A DNA stretch of 28,176 nucleotides from Hypsibius dujardini (GCA_001579985.1 LRSR01012456.1:1-28176), one strand, 5' to 3'; counted from the stretch's first letter, positions 10,383-20,643 are shown. The notes: a model not told the origin generated them from the letters alone. Made by a program: numbers and translations.

Positions 10383-11316
10383 ATGCCACAGCCACAGGAG
10401 CGAGAACGATGGTCGGAGGAAACAGGTCGCGAGTACTTCGACGGTATGCAACTGCCGGGCGACGAGCCACCGCCTATACCTGTGCGTTGTGGTTTGCAGA
10501 AATACAGTGTGTACACAAGCACGACAGTTTTCCTGGTGAGGATGTAGTAACTTGGATTAGAAGGATATGTTATTATTTGTAGAGGAGAGTGTTCATCAAG
10601 AGGGACGAACCCTTCCTGGAGTTGCTCCGCGTTAATGGTGTGGAAAAGATGTTCTCTGATGGTGAGTACTTCACTATTCCAGACAAGACGAATGCGCCCG
10701 ACTCCAAACTGTAAGAGGAATCCAACCTACTTGGGACTATTTTTGTAGAGTGGAACTAGAATGCCTCCGCTTCATTTTTTTAAATTAGTGCAAAATATTA
10801 CATATTAGTGATGATTTAAAACATTTTTATAATAAATAGATTACTTCATATTAGATTATACCCGAGGTGGGGCAATATCAAAGTAATCATTTCGATAAAT
10901 GGTTTTCGATTTCTCTTTAGCGAATTGGAGAGTGATTTGATATGCTCAGTGGAATTCCTTGCTCGGATTCCATTAAGGAATTACAATAATGTACACAGCT
11001 TCATGTGTTGTAGTTGTCTTCAGAATGCTGCCATTCTTGACCCCGCCGGGAACTAGCGCTTCCGCAGTGGACCAGACAATGTAACGCCACTCGTACATTT
11101 GACTTCTCCGGAAAAACGGGAAAAAATCCAATTTAGTCCGAACATGTATTTTACGGCACATCTTCCCAACAGAACTATCTGGCGTAGTTTCGACGAAAAC
11201 ATGACTGGCATAAGTAGCTGCTCACCCCTGCAAGCCACCTATTTGAAGGTGCTGCGGGCGAAACAAGAAATCAAGGTTTTGATTAAGGAAAACAAAGCCG
11301 CAGAAGCGAAGGTACG

Positions 11317-11347
<31 letters not shown>

Positions 11348-12623
11348 TAATAAAGATCAAGGGGCACTCCAAAAGTCTCGGCACTCGGTCATTTACTCTG
11401 CACCAAGCGGCGGCTTTTTGAATCACTCAACATAGGTAGTCAGATCATGGCCTCGTAAGCGGTAAATCCGAGTTTCACGGACCTGCATGCAGGGATCTGA
11501 GAAGAGGACTTTCTTTTGAAAGACACACTTCTCAATACTATTGCAGCCGCATATTAAGTTGTTCTAAATGAACTTATATGCAGACAAATACAATTTTGCT
11601 ACTGGATGAGACAAGAGACACTTCCCTTACAACCGACTACTGCACTCCGCAAAATATTCAGGAAGTAGACTGGTGTGGACAGTGGCTAGAACAAATGCCG
11701 ACACTCTGTTAAGAACAATCAATCAATCAAATTGGTCACAAATCAATCGATCAAGCAAAGCTGAAACACTCCGCATGATTTCATACTGCACGGTTCAGCC
11801 CGTCGGCTTTACCTTTTCTTAACCTTGTCGGAATCCTTTTATCTCAACTGTATTAGTTAGCTCTCAGATTAGCCTGTTTACGTCAATAAAAAAAATAGTC
11901 TGACCATTCGTCATAGAATGGCTGAGACGCGTGTGAGCCGCTGGACATAATTCACGTTTACACTGCGGTCAAATACTCTCCGCTCTAGCTAGAACAAATT
12001 CTTCCCTCTAGGCCTTTGACCGTAATCCAACGAAAATGTCAGAAATAATGTAGAGTTTGCTGATCTAAATACTGACAATACCAGAATTGGAACTAGTGTT
12101 GGCACGGTTCGATTGCAACCGCGGTTGCAATTCATTACTGCAAGTGATCGACTGATTGATTGATCAAAAAAATTACTATACTGTTGCAACCGAACCATGC
12201 CAACTTTAATTGGATCGCACCTTCCAGTCGCGACATAAATGACCGATTGCCAAGACTTTGGGAGTGCCCGTCGTTTATGATGTGTACATGGCATAACTTT
12301 ACTTCCACCAAAGTTCGAATACCCTAACGACCAACAGGGGGGGGGGAGGTCAATATTAATTTCAGATGCGTATGGAAAAAGATGGCATCCACGAACTTCT
12401 CAAAATGGCGCAAATCCACTTGGACAAATGCCGGGCCAAGAAGCTCAACAGCTACCCCTTCAATACGCAGACGCAAAACCAACAGCCCCACCACAACACC
12501 GATGTATCAGCAACCTTAACGAAAGAGCCGGACAGCGAGACCGCTGACAACGGAGGAACCGAATCGGGGCGGACTTTGAACATTGACGATCAGTGCTTTC
12601 AGAAATGGCTGATGTCCAGTTAG
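10383..12623 (+). CDS. Unrecognised protein, about 287 aa, basic helical C-terminal half
   Basis: Proposed exons: 10383-10535, 10583-10710, 10921-10990, 11057-11311, 12366-12623. All are GT-AG in consistent phase. The 66-nt third intron (10991-11056) is needed to avoid an in-frame TAG at 11054. The start is uncertain: the frame is open upstream of the ATG at 10383, but that ATG follows a TATA-like box by about 58 nt. Visible are an N-terminal PGDEPPPIPV stretch, a middle with RRVFIKRDEPFLELLRVNG and FSPNMYFTAHLPNRTIWRSF, and a Lys/Glu-rich probable coiled coil (LRAKQEIKVLIKENKAAEAK continuing MRMEKDGIHELLKMAQ) across the last junction. The tail is polar, Gln/Asn/Thr-rich, and ends DDQCFQKWLMSS. 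I do not recognise the family. The 1,054-nt last intron could hide another exon. It converges on TBC1D19 with 15 bp between stop codons. Confidence 0.55.
12098..12204. repeat. Nested inverted repeat in the unknown gene's last intron
   Basis: The outer arms GTTGGCACGGTTCGATTGCAA (12098-12118) and TTGCAACCGAACCATGCCAAC (12184-12204) pair with two mismatches. The left arm itself runs into a perfect 20-bp palindrome, ATTGCAACCG/CGGTTGCAAT at 12112-12131. The spacer holds GATTGATTGATC. It looks like a small foldback element. Confidence 0.75.
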
Positions 12624-12638
12624 ACTGCGAATTTACTA

Positions 12639-13332
12639 CTATGTAAATAGGGCCAGTTGTAACAACGGAACAACTTCCACATTCAAAATGTCTGACAGGA
12701 CTGCGCCCGCTTCTCTACTCGTTTTACACTTTAACAAAACTTTCCCACGTAGAATAAAAATTCCTAATGCCAAGAGAACCAGCACTCGAAGGTCTCCAAA
12801 ACCCACAATTCGGTCCCATAGTACTAAGAGTTGGTCAATTTCGATGAAACTGGAGAAGGCCATGGTCAACCAGGGGACGACGTACTTTGCCGGGTGTACC
12901 GCCAGTTTCACCCGAAGGTGCTCCCAAACGGATTGCTCCCGCGAATGGAGAAGATTCTCAAACAGGGCGTACATCGGAAGGATGCTCTGCGGATGAGTGG
13001 AGAGGTGGTGCAGGAATTGAAAGTACCGGCAATAGAATTCGCGGAACATGAAGTAGCAGGGTTTGGTGCGTATGCAGACGTAGGCCAGCGGACCAGCATA
13101 CATAGACATCTCGTGGAATGGAATGACTCCGTTGGGTGGGTACGGGCTTGTTCGATCAGAAACTAAAACCAGAAGATCATACTGTTTAGTGCGAATTTGA
13201 GGGAATAATGTTCAGATGAGCCTGACTATCTCCGCCCATCTTTCTCTCCGCCTGTGTGTCAGCCTCTCGGTCTGTCTCTCTGCCTGCCTGCCTGCCTGCC
13301 TGCCTGTCTGTCTATCTGTCTGTCTGTTTGTG

Positions 13333-13377
<45 letters not shown>

Positions 13378-14847
13378 GCCTTTCTCTCTGTCTGCCTATG
13401 TGTCTGGCTGCCCGCCTGCGTATCTGTATTTCGCAGTTACATCTACCGCACCTGCTTTTGGGTGCCGGGGTTCATCTCCATTCTGATCGGCTTCTTCACC
13501 TTCAACGCCAAGCGGTTCGAGCAACAACCCCACTTCCAATCGTTCCACCACGGCAGGATCCCGTTGAAACAGCTGCATCACCTGCTGCATCTGTGTGACA
13601 AAATTGAAGAACTGTTCGGCATTCCCCACCGTATCCATCACTGACTGCAGCATCACCCAGTCCAGGAACACCTCCCATCGCACAAACTCCGCCAACAGCC
13701 GCTTATACTGCGCTTCTTCCTGCGTCTTATCCCGCAGTATCAGTGACCAGGTGGCGTCGCGATTGCTGGCCGAACAGCCCAACCGACAGAGCTTCACCGC
13801 TGATAGCACGTCCCGCCGTTTCAACACCCGGTTCAGCCGCCCATCCCTCGCGTCCTGCACTTCTTTGTAGTCCTCTTCGAAGTAGTCCGCGCAGTAGTTA
13901 TCATACAACGGGGAGAGCTCTACGAAGGTTCCCCGAAGCTCGTCCCAGTCCGGTAACGGTAACGGACAGTGCAACCAGTAACTGATATTACTCTTCGCGG
14001 TGGCGCTGCTATCGGCGCACCACTCCTCCGGCACGGGGAACTCCATGATCCGTTTCGTGAGGTCCTTCAGCGTATAAAGCGGCTCAATATCACGCAGCTG
14101 GTCTTGGAAGAGCGACACGTCATCAAGGGAAGCCCAACTCGACCACATGAAGCGGGACTCTTCCAGCGTCCTTTGTCTGTGTAAGGTTCCCGCAGAGGAA
14201 CTTCCGGCGGCAGCTCGGGCCAACGCTTTCTCCAACTGAAGACGCCATCGGATGTTCAGGAAGTCGACATGGGCCTGCAGGGTACTTTCGTTAGGCCACG
14301 CCCATTTCACGGCGTTGGCCGCTGGTTCGAGGTGAGCCTGCAACAGACGCTCCAGTCGTCCCGTTTTTTCCCGTCTGACGGACTGATTGAGGAGGCGCAC
14401 GGAAAGTGCGGGGTACGATCGCGTCAGCAGCGGGAGCAGTGGAAGAGAACGTCGATAGGGGCGAAGAAGTCTCCGGTTTGATCGATCGACCGTGGGTTTC
14501 TTACAGGCAGGTTCCTTCGGAGCAGCATCTCCACAACCGACGGTGTTGATGGGAGCTTTCACGGCGGCTTCCGGTTTGGCCTTGAGGATGAGTTTCGCTT
14601 TCGGTCGTGGTGGATTGGCAAGGGAAGGTCGATAGCGGTTGCTGGTGGAGGAGGTGGTGGTAGTGGGCGTTGACTTGGAGATGCTGCGACCGAGGGCCGT
14701 AGTCTTTTGGCTGGTGACTTTGGTCTTGGCATCGATGTGCTGACGAATGGAGTTGCGGAATCCGTAGAACGGCTGATCGGATAGGTGCGGTCGCGGTGGC
14801 GGATGCGTGGCACTCCGTTTAGGCTGGGGAATGACACAATGCAACAT
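12639..14847 (-). CDS. TBC1D19: TBC1 domain family member 19, two coding exons
   Basis: Exons 14847-13452 and 13162-12639 join in phase (GCA G|TT), giving 639 aa (human 526). The C-terminal TBC domain is clear: YPPNGVIPFHEMSMYAGPL, then MFREFYCRYFQFLHHLSTHP, WLTMAFSSFIEIDQLLVLWD and a final EVVPLLQLALFT, each matching TBC1D19 in order. TBC proteins are usually Rab GTPase-activating proteins. However, I do not see the canonical IxxDxxR arginine finger, and as I recall vertebrate TBC1D19 also lacks it, so GAP activity is doubtful. About 110 residues at the N-terminus are a Pro/Ser/Thr/Lys-rich low-complexity extension with no counterpart that I know. The start ATG at 14847 is the first in this frame, but an upstream exon is possible. 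The intron contains a CTGT array. Confidence 0.85.
12753..12758 (+). terminator. Candidate poly(A) signal of the unknown gene inside the TBC1D19 exon
   Basis: AATAAA lies about 130 nt downstream of the TAG at 12621-12623, the nearest canonical signal. If used, the 3' UTR would overlap the last TBC1D19 coding exon in antisense. Confidence 0.35.
13264..13400. repeat. (CTGT)n/(CTGC)n array in the TBC1D19 intron
   Basis: A run of TGTC, TGCC and CTGT units in 4-bp register, about 135 bp. The transcript strand has the CAGA form. Confidence 0.95.
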
Positions 14848-15686
14848 GCTGATTGCAGGTGGAAGGAGTGATGGACTGACTTTGAATTCCTGTCCGGTTG
14901 CTATGCAGCGGATTCAGTTTTAACATAATTAACAGAGCAGACACTTTCGGACCGATCGGTCAATGGGTGGGGCAAAACATCTTTGGTTTTAAAGATGGCA
15001 GAAGAAACCTTCACCGGTTCGATGTTTCATGTCTGCCTCAGCTTTTGTGTAAACTAAAATTTCTTCAACTGATAAGAAGGGCTATCGGCTTAATACGAAA
15101 AAATATGCTTAAGAATCATGTCATAAAGGAAGATCCCAAAATTTTTCGAAAGTTCCATTCGTGCCGTTTTAGAAATCCTTTGTTGATGTATGCTGAAAGT
15201 TCGTACCCACTAAATCTCGACCTTGCCCTTCTGGCTCAACAGACATATAGGAGCTACTTTCCTGATGTTGTTGCGGAAGCGAGAGATGTCTTTGAAGAGG
15301 GAGAGAGACTTCCACGTCTCCAGCGAATCTCTAGCTTCCTCTGCGGCAGTATCTGTTGAACTAGAAGGGACATGTTCAAGATTTCGTGCATCCGAACTGG
15401 CAGAACCTTGTTCGGAACATTTAACTATTTTTGAAGCGGTACGAATGGGATCTTCACAATGTTTGCCTGGCATCCGGTATCTGGACATGGTACACATTCA
15501 ACTTCTCTGGAAAATGAACCAAAGTAAATGTTTTTTAATTAATTCACACAAATGACTAATTGGGTCGTTCCATAAAAAATTCTAGAGAGGACGAACGTTC
15601 AATCCAAAAAGCAATTCGCATCACAACAGTCTCTCTCAGCGCCACCGCGACAACGAAAGACGTCTACAGGAATATACGGCCGGATG
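14848..15686. other. Unresolved stretch between TBC1D19 and TFIIB
   Basis: Two overlapping open frames compete. A plus-strand frame at 14898-15359 (153 codons) lacks an early ATG but contains LPQLLCKLKFLQLIRRAIGL and MYAESSYPLNLDLALLAQQ. A minus-strand frame at 15497-15210 starts with ATG and gives 95 aa (MCTMSRYRMPGKHCEDPIRT ... RFRNNIRKVAPICLLSQKG). Neither resembles a family I know and splice evidence is weak. One could be a small gene or a 5' exon of TBC1D19. I cannot choose between them. Confidence 0.3.
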
Positions 15687-17339
15687 CTAAAAATCTTCCA
15701 CTTTCGGCAGGCCCTCCACATCCACCGCGGGAACGTACCAGGATGGATAGACCGTAGTCGCATGCTTCACCAGCTGCTTATACGCCGTCCCCAGTCCGGA
15801 TCTCGAGGCTCCACACACCTGCGCGAGGTGGCTCAGCCGCAGGGGCACCCCGCTGGCCCCTGCAGCCAACAGCAACGCCGCTCCCACCACCACGTCCGGT
15901 CCGCGGTCCGGAAAAATGTCCCGCGTGACGGCGGCCTCGGCGATGTCGCCCGCCACCTTTATCACATCGCGGCTCAGTTCGAGTGTGCTGCCGAACCGCT
16001 CGACAAACTCCTTCTCCCGGCCCTCAGTGACGTGGCGCAGCTTCAGCAGACGGAAAATGTCTTTGTAGCAGCGCGCCACCTGCTTCTTGTTGCAGCTAGA
16101 CGCTTTGCAGACTTCGTCGAGGGCTCGCGGGACGCCTTCCTGGTTACTGGAGATGTAGAGGCACGCGACGGCCAGTGCGTCCTTATGCCCACCTACACAG
16201 AGAGAGGAATTAGGAATTCATTCAGGACTCATTTCGGTCAGGCAGACAGATAAGAGACAGGGTGAGGAAATGAAACAATCTGAACCCGGTGATGATACAA
16301 ACAGGCAAACACGAGGGTACAGACAGAGTACAGACAGAGTACAGACAGAGGGACTAGTCCTGTACCTCGAAATTCCACAAGATCCGTCACATCCTTGTAC
16401 ATTCCGTGAGCGGTCTCAACGATGGTCTCGCTCAAATGCAGCCGATCCGCGAGATCTTTGATGTCCGCCAAGGCGGCACGCAGGGCCCGTTCTTTGGATG
16501 AAATCCCGGAATACTTTGCGTATTTCGTGAATTCCTTACTACCTCCAGGCGTTGGCCCGATGATTGTGCTTAGATCGTTCGCATCCATCAGCGGATCCTG
16601 TAAGACAGGCAATTTAAATCAAGGCTTTATTAATCAAAACAAATAACTAGTGTTAAGGTACAAAAAATATAAACAAAAAATTAACAAATTTAAATTTAAA
16701 TACACATTATCACACATTTAAAATATTGTAAATAATCGAACGAGTCAGCACTTAATTTCAAGCAAAATTAAACTTTTATTCTATTCAAATTCAAAAATTC
16801 GAATCAATAATAGTACAGCACCAGCAACTAAATGCATCAATAGGAATGACAAAAATAAAAGAACAAACTACTGACATTCAACTCACTCAATCAATCGATC
16901 AATTAACTTAAAAGTGTCGAACTTATTTTTTAGCCAAGCGCAATCGATCAATCAACTGATTGACAAAAATATCGCTATAGCAGCAATCAATCAAGCAACG
17001 CACCGGTCACCCACTGCATCAAACAGTTGGTACCTCAGCTTTTCCGCAGCGACTCTTGTCGGCATCGCCCTCGTAATTCCTCCACTCGGCACCGGCGTCG
17101 ATCAGCCGGTCTCCAATCACCAAGCCACACCGCGAACAAACCAGATCTCCCGATTCGTGGCAGGTAATTAGCTTGGCATCCGGGTGGTACTGGCAGAAAA
17201 CGCTCCCCAGCTTATCAGGTCGCGGTGGAAACCTGAAGAAAAAATATCCTCAAAAAGAATGCACCTGTGAGCGGCGCAATGCCACCTCAATTCTGGATTC
17301 TTTCGTCCGATTCGTCATAATTCCATACCCAGACATCAT
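15687..17339 (-). CDS. GTF2B: Transcription initiation factor IIB, four coding exons
   Basis: Exons 17339-17329, 17232-17034, 16597-16366 and 16192-15687 total 948 nt, 315 aa (human 316). TFIIB joins TBP-bound promoters to RNA polymerase II. The zinc ribbon is C17-x2-H20 and C36-x2-C39 (FCQYHPDAKLITCHESGDLV then CSRCGLV), the same C-x2-H plus C-x2-C pattern as animal TFIIB. The B-reader region GDRLIDAGAEWRNYEG follows. Cyclin repeat one holds ALAVACLYISSNQEGVPRAL and KKQVARCYKDIF; repeat two holds VVVGAALLLAAGASGVPLRL. The first exon supplies only MMSG; this start was chosen because it is the only ATG nearby that splices in phase. TFIIB rather than BRF is indicated by length and the ribbon-linker sequence. 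The cyclin repeats are quite divergent for such a conserved factor. Confidence 0.9.
16311..16350. repeat. Short (ACAGACAGAGT)n in TFIIB intron 3
   Basis: Three tandem 11-bp units of the type GTACAGACAGA lie just downstream (on the transcript strand) of the splice donor at 16365. Confidence 0.8.
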
Positions 17340-17991
17340 GGAGACAGGACAGGGAAGACCGTTCCGAATAATCCGCTAAAATTGCAATCCTTTAAGAGGA
17401 TCACATCACTTGCATTCCATCGGATGGCTTTCGGATGCGCACTTCCGCGCGATGCGTCTTGCAAAATTCGGGTCTTTTTTGTCATAAAATATCCTACTAA
17501 TCTACAGAGTAATGATATAATAATGCACTCCTAATTCAAAAATAGAATACACGTGAAACAGTGCGAGTAAAAATCAAGATATTTGTTTGGGGGTCCAGGG
17601 TGTCGGGAAAAGAGGTTGGGCAGGGGTTCAAAAATCTAATCAAGTACAGTAAATCAACCAACCAACCAGACAATATACAGTAATGAACTCGTACTCAGCA
17701 AATAATTTGATTGTGCCGATATGCGCGACTGACATCAGTCAATCCAATGGGTAACTTTCTGTACTGGAATATGAGTATAGTATACTAGTATAGTATAGTA
17801 TAGTATAGTAATGGTATATTATAGTAGAGTAGAGTATAGCATAGTATAGTAATGGTATATTATAGTAGAGTAGAGTATAGCATACTAGTGTAATTGAATA
17901 TACATTTGTGAAAGTTTCGATTGAACGGTTGCCAAAATCGCAACGTGTTTGAAATTCCATTCCCCCGCCCTCAAATTGGTCTTCTTTTAAA
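17340..17991. other. Divergent promoter region, TFIIB / Artemis
   Basis: 652 bp separate the two start codons. There is no coding frame. The right part is dominated by the TATAG minisatellite and the rest is AT-rich. Promoters for both genes must lie here. The left part includes a CCATCGGATGG palindrome at about 17417. Confidence 0.55.
17765..17890. repeat. TATAG-rich minisatellite, 41-bp period
   Basis: (TATAG)n units lead into two copies, starting with ATGGTATATT at 17811 and 17852, of a 41-bp unit that continues ATAGTAGAGTAGAGTATAGC. It lies about 100-225 bp upstream of the Artemis ATG. Confidence 0.9.
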
Positions 17992-19033
17992 ATGAGTGTT
18001 TTTAACGGGATTATATCGGAGTATCCAGGAATATCGGTTGATAACTTCACAGGGCAGAATTTGCGGTCGTCCATATTTTTCCTGTCGCATTGTCACTTGG
18101 GTGAGAAAGCGAATTAGATAGTTCATTCATTGTGTGGCTCATACAGTCTTATTCCATATGGAACTTTATTTTAGAAATATTTCTTTAGACCATATGAATG
18201 GATTCCGAAGTGAGGCATTTGCACGTTGCCTGATGTCGAGGTTGGTCTTGGTCAACACAAGTGCATGGGCATCAAAATATTTGGTTGTTTGGAAGCGTGG
18301 AAGAAGCGAACGATCAATCGATCAATCAATCGTACGATCAATCGATCAATCAATCGATCGAAGAATTGATCAATCGACCATTCAATCAATCAATCGATCG
18401 ATTAAGGCGAAGCTGTTCATTGTTAAATTTTGCGGCCTTTGAGGATTGATTGCACTATTAGTGATAATCCACTTCGGTGTCTGAACGACCGGTGGATTTT
18501 CATTGGTTTTGAATTTCATTGATTGATTAGTATACCTATCAGTATGGTAGAAAGCCAGATGATCTAGTGCCGGTAATCACTGAAGAATAGATTGTCAAAC
18601 TAACTATGTTATATATACAGGGATAACGCTCGGATTTATTGTTCGGAATTCTCACACAACCTTCTTACCTCGCGCAACAAAATTTTTCAAGTGCCAGAGG
18701 AAGTGATGTTGAAAATTGTACGTCAAAATTGTTAAAGTAGTGCGGCATGGTGGCCGTTCCCAGTGTATTACGAAATTTGTGTTTTTTAAGCGGCTACTTT
18801 CGTTTACAGAAAGTCTTGCGTCCCAACCACCCGCATGATCTTTCAGTGCCGGATCACATTGACGGCAAGAAGGTATTCATTCATACTGTACATGTACAGT
18901 ATTTGAGGGGGATGATATTTTGATCAGTCAGTCAGTCGATGGATCTAATGTATCAGACAGGCAGGCAGACAAACACAGACAGACACAAGCAGACAGGCAG
19001 ACAGGCAGACAGACTGGCAGGCAGGCAGGCAGG

Positions 19034-19083
<50 letters not shown>

Positions 19084-20643
19084 CGAAAATATGCAACCAC
19101 ACAAATGGAAATGACTACATGCACGAATAATTTTCGTACTAGTGCGTACGGTAATGCACAGATGCTAATATATTTTTCGTCGATTCTAGGGGCCATATAG
19201 AATCTGTGTGACTCTGTTACCTGCCGGTCACTGCCCGGGCAGTGTGATGTTCGTCTTCGACGGTCACAACGGAACAGTGATCTATACCGGCGATTTCCGT
19301 ATATACGAAGGAACAGTCCAAAAACTGACCGGACTTCCTGTGGCCCCGAAGTGCCTTTACCTGGACACCACATTTTTCACACGCCCGGCTCCGACCATAC
19401 CGTCTCGGGACGTATCAATCCGATGACTCTCTGAAAGCATCACCAGCCATTTGAAAAAGTACCCAAATGCTTCGATATTCTTCGAGAGCGAAACGCAGTT
19501 GGGATACGAGGCGGTCTTTCTGGAACTCAAGAGAACATTCAACCAAAAGGTATGAATAACTCTCGTCGCATCGTTATCATTATTCCATTCGATTAAGATC
19601 AACTGGGTTAAGCTGGCAAGTTTGTTTTGGTATAGATGCATGTTGGTCGTGCTAAATTGGCTCTCTACCAAGACGTGGAAGATACCACGGGGGCCTTCAC
19701 TCTGGATGGCAGTAGCACCAAATTCCATGCTTGTGGTCGAGTGCGTTTTTGTCTGTGTGTGTTCCTCGTTGTAAAGTTGTCTGACTGTCTGTTTGTCTAT
19801 CTATATGCTTGTCTGTCTGTTTGCCTGCCTTTATGTCTATGTCTGTATTTGCTTGTCTGTCTGTCTACCTGCCTGCCTGCATTCTTGTGTCTGTGTATTT
19901 GTTTGCTTGGCTGCCTACCTGCCTGCCTGTATTCTTGTTTGTCTGTCGGTCTGTATGTCGGCCGGTCAATCTGTCTGTCGCGTGCATCGACATAACCTCT
20001 TTCAATCATTGTTTCCCTTCTGTGTACGAGTCCATAGTCAAGCCCTTGCTGAATGTTGCTGTATTCCTTTTCTGCCACAGAAAAAAGATTCCAACGAATG
20101 CTGGGAGAAGAGAACGATTAACAACGCCCTGACGATCAAGCTCTGCGTTTTGGGCTACATCAAAATCAACGCTGACGGTGGGAAATGCCCAACCGTTCGG
20201 AAGGTCCAACCAAACCGCCTCAAGATCTGCTTCTCGATGCATTCATCTTACAACGAATTGGTCGAGTTCATTGGGTTCGTTCAGCCGGACAGCATTGTGC
20301 CTTGCGTCCAACCCTATAAGTTATCTATGGCTGCCGCCCAACAAGTAACAACCTTGCAGAGCGAAAGGAAGTTCGGTTCGAAGGAAAATTCAAAATATTC
20401 CCCTTGCAGGAACTAGATGATCTCTTAATGAGGCAAAGAAAGGCTAGCCAACCGCCCGTTACCTTGCCTTACCTCAAACGGCGTTACGACGGAACCGAAA
20501 GCGCTCCAAGTTGGAAAGCTAAACCATCGAACTCTGATCTCCATGAAGTAGAGGACGCCACCTGTGGCGGTCTCTTCCCACAGAAAGAGCCGTTGGCCGT
20601 CCTCAATGTCCCATTCAAGAAGACCAAACCTAGCCAAAATTAG
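17992..20643 (+). CDS. DCLRE1C: Artemis nuclease (SNM1C), eight coding exons with an in-frame TGA
   Basis: Exons 17992-18100, 18189-18240, 18621-18717, 18810-18872, 19190-19549, 19636-19740, 20081-20344, 20410-20643; all phases agree. 427 codons precede the final TAG (human Artemis 692). Artemis is the metallo-beta-lactamase/beta-CASP nuclease that opens hairpins and trims ends in non-homologous end joining. Motif 2, HCHLDH, is at residues 33-38, the same numbering as human; it is rebuilt exactly by splicing (CACTTGG|ACCAT). LPAGHCPGS has H121, YTGDFR has D142, YLDTTF has D166, beta-CASP FHAC has H258 and FSMHSSY has H316. The FSxHSSY block favours Artemis over Apollo or SNM1A. The long regulatory tail of vertebrate Artemis is largely missing. 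Codon 186 (19424-19426) is TGA, between motif A and motif B, in a stretch that otherwise aligns without gaps on both sides. As read, the gene would encode a truncated, inactive protein. Confidence 0.87.
18883..18902. repeat. Perfect 20-bp palindrome in Artemis intron 4
   Basis: ATACTGTACA followed directly by TGTACAGTAT, 10 bp after the donor at 18873. The core TACTGTACA recurs in the palindrome CTTACTGT/ACAGTAAG at 469-484. Confidence 0.9.
18956..19082. repeat. (CAGA)n/(CAGG)n array in Artemis intron 4
   Basis: About 125 bp of CAGA and GCAG units in 4-bp register, ending in roughly ten perfect CAGA copies. Confidence 0.95.
19776..19980. repeat. Degenerate (CTGT)n array in Artemis intron 6
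   Basis: About 200 bp of CTGTCTGT, TGCCTGCC and TGTATTTG variants. On the transcript strand this is the complement of the intron 4 array, so the two arrays could pair in the pre-mRNA. Confidence 0.9.

Noticed and set aside
9800-10522. Minus-strand frames upstream of MSH2 as missing N-terminal exons
   Set aside because: The frames (for example at 10106-10522) do not resemble MutS domains I or II and overlap the first exon of the divergent plus-strand gene.
11041-11056. An in-frame TAG in the unknown gene as a second nonsense mutation
   Set aside because: A 66-nt GT-AG intron (10991-11056) in correct phase removes it, with size like other short introns here. Unlike the Artemis TGA, it needs no special explanation.
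13595-14481. Plus-strand frames opposite TBC1D19, and similar antisense frames over MAN1 (25398-27242) and MSH2 (8579-9001)
   Set aside because: They are shadows of GC-rich coding exons on the other strand and show no homology or splice structure of their own.
19412-19437. A 26-nt GTATCA...AAAG intron that would remove the Artemis TGA
   Set aside because: Too short for a spliceosomal intron. Its removal shifts the frame, while the flanking codons align without it.
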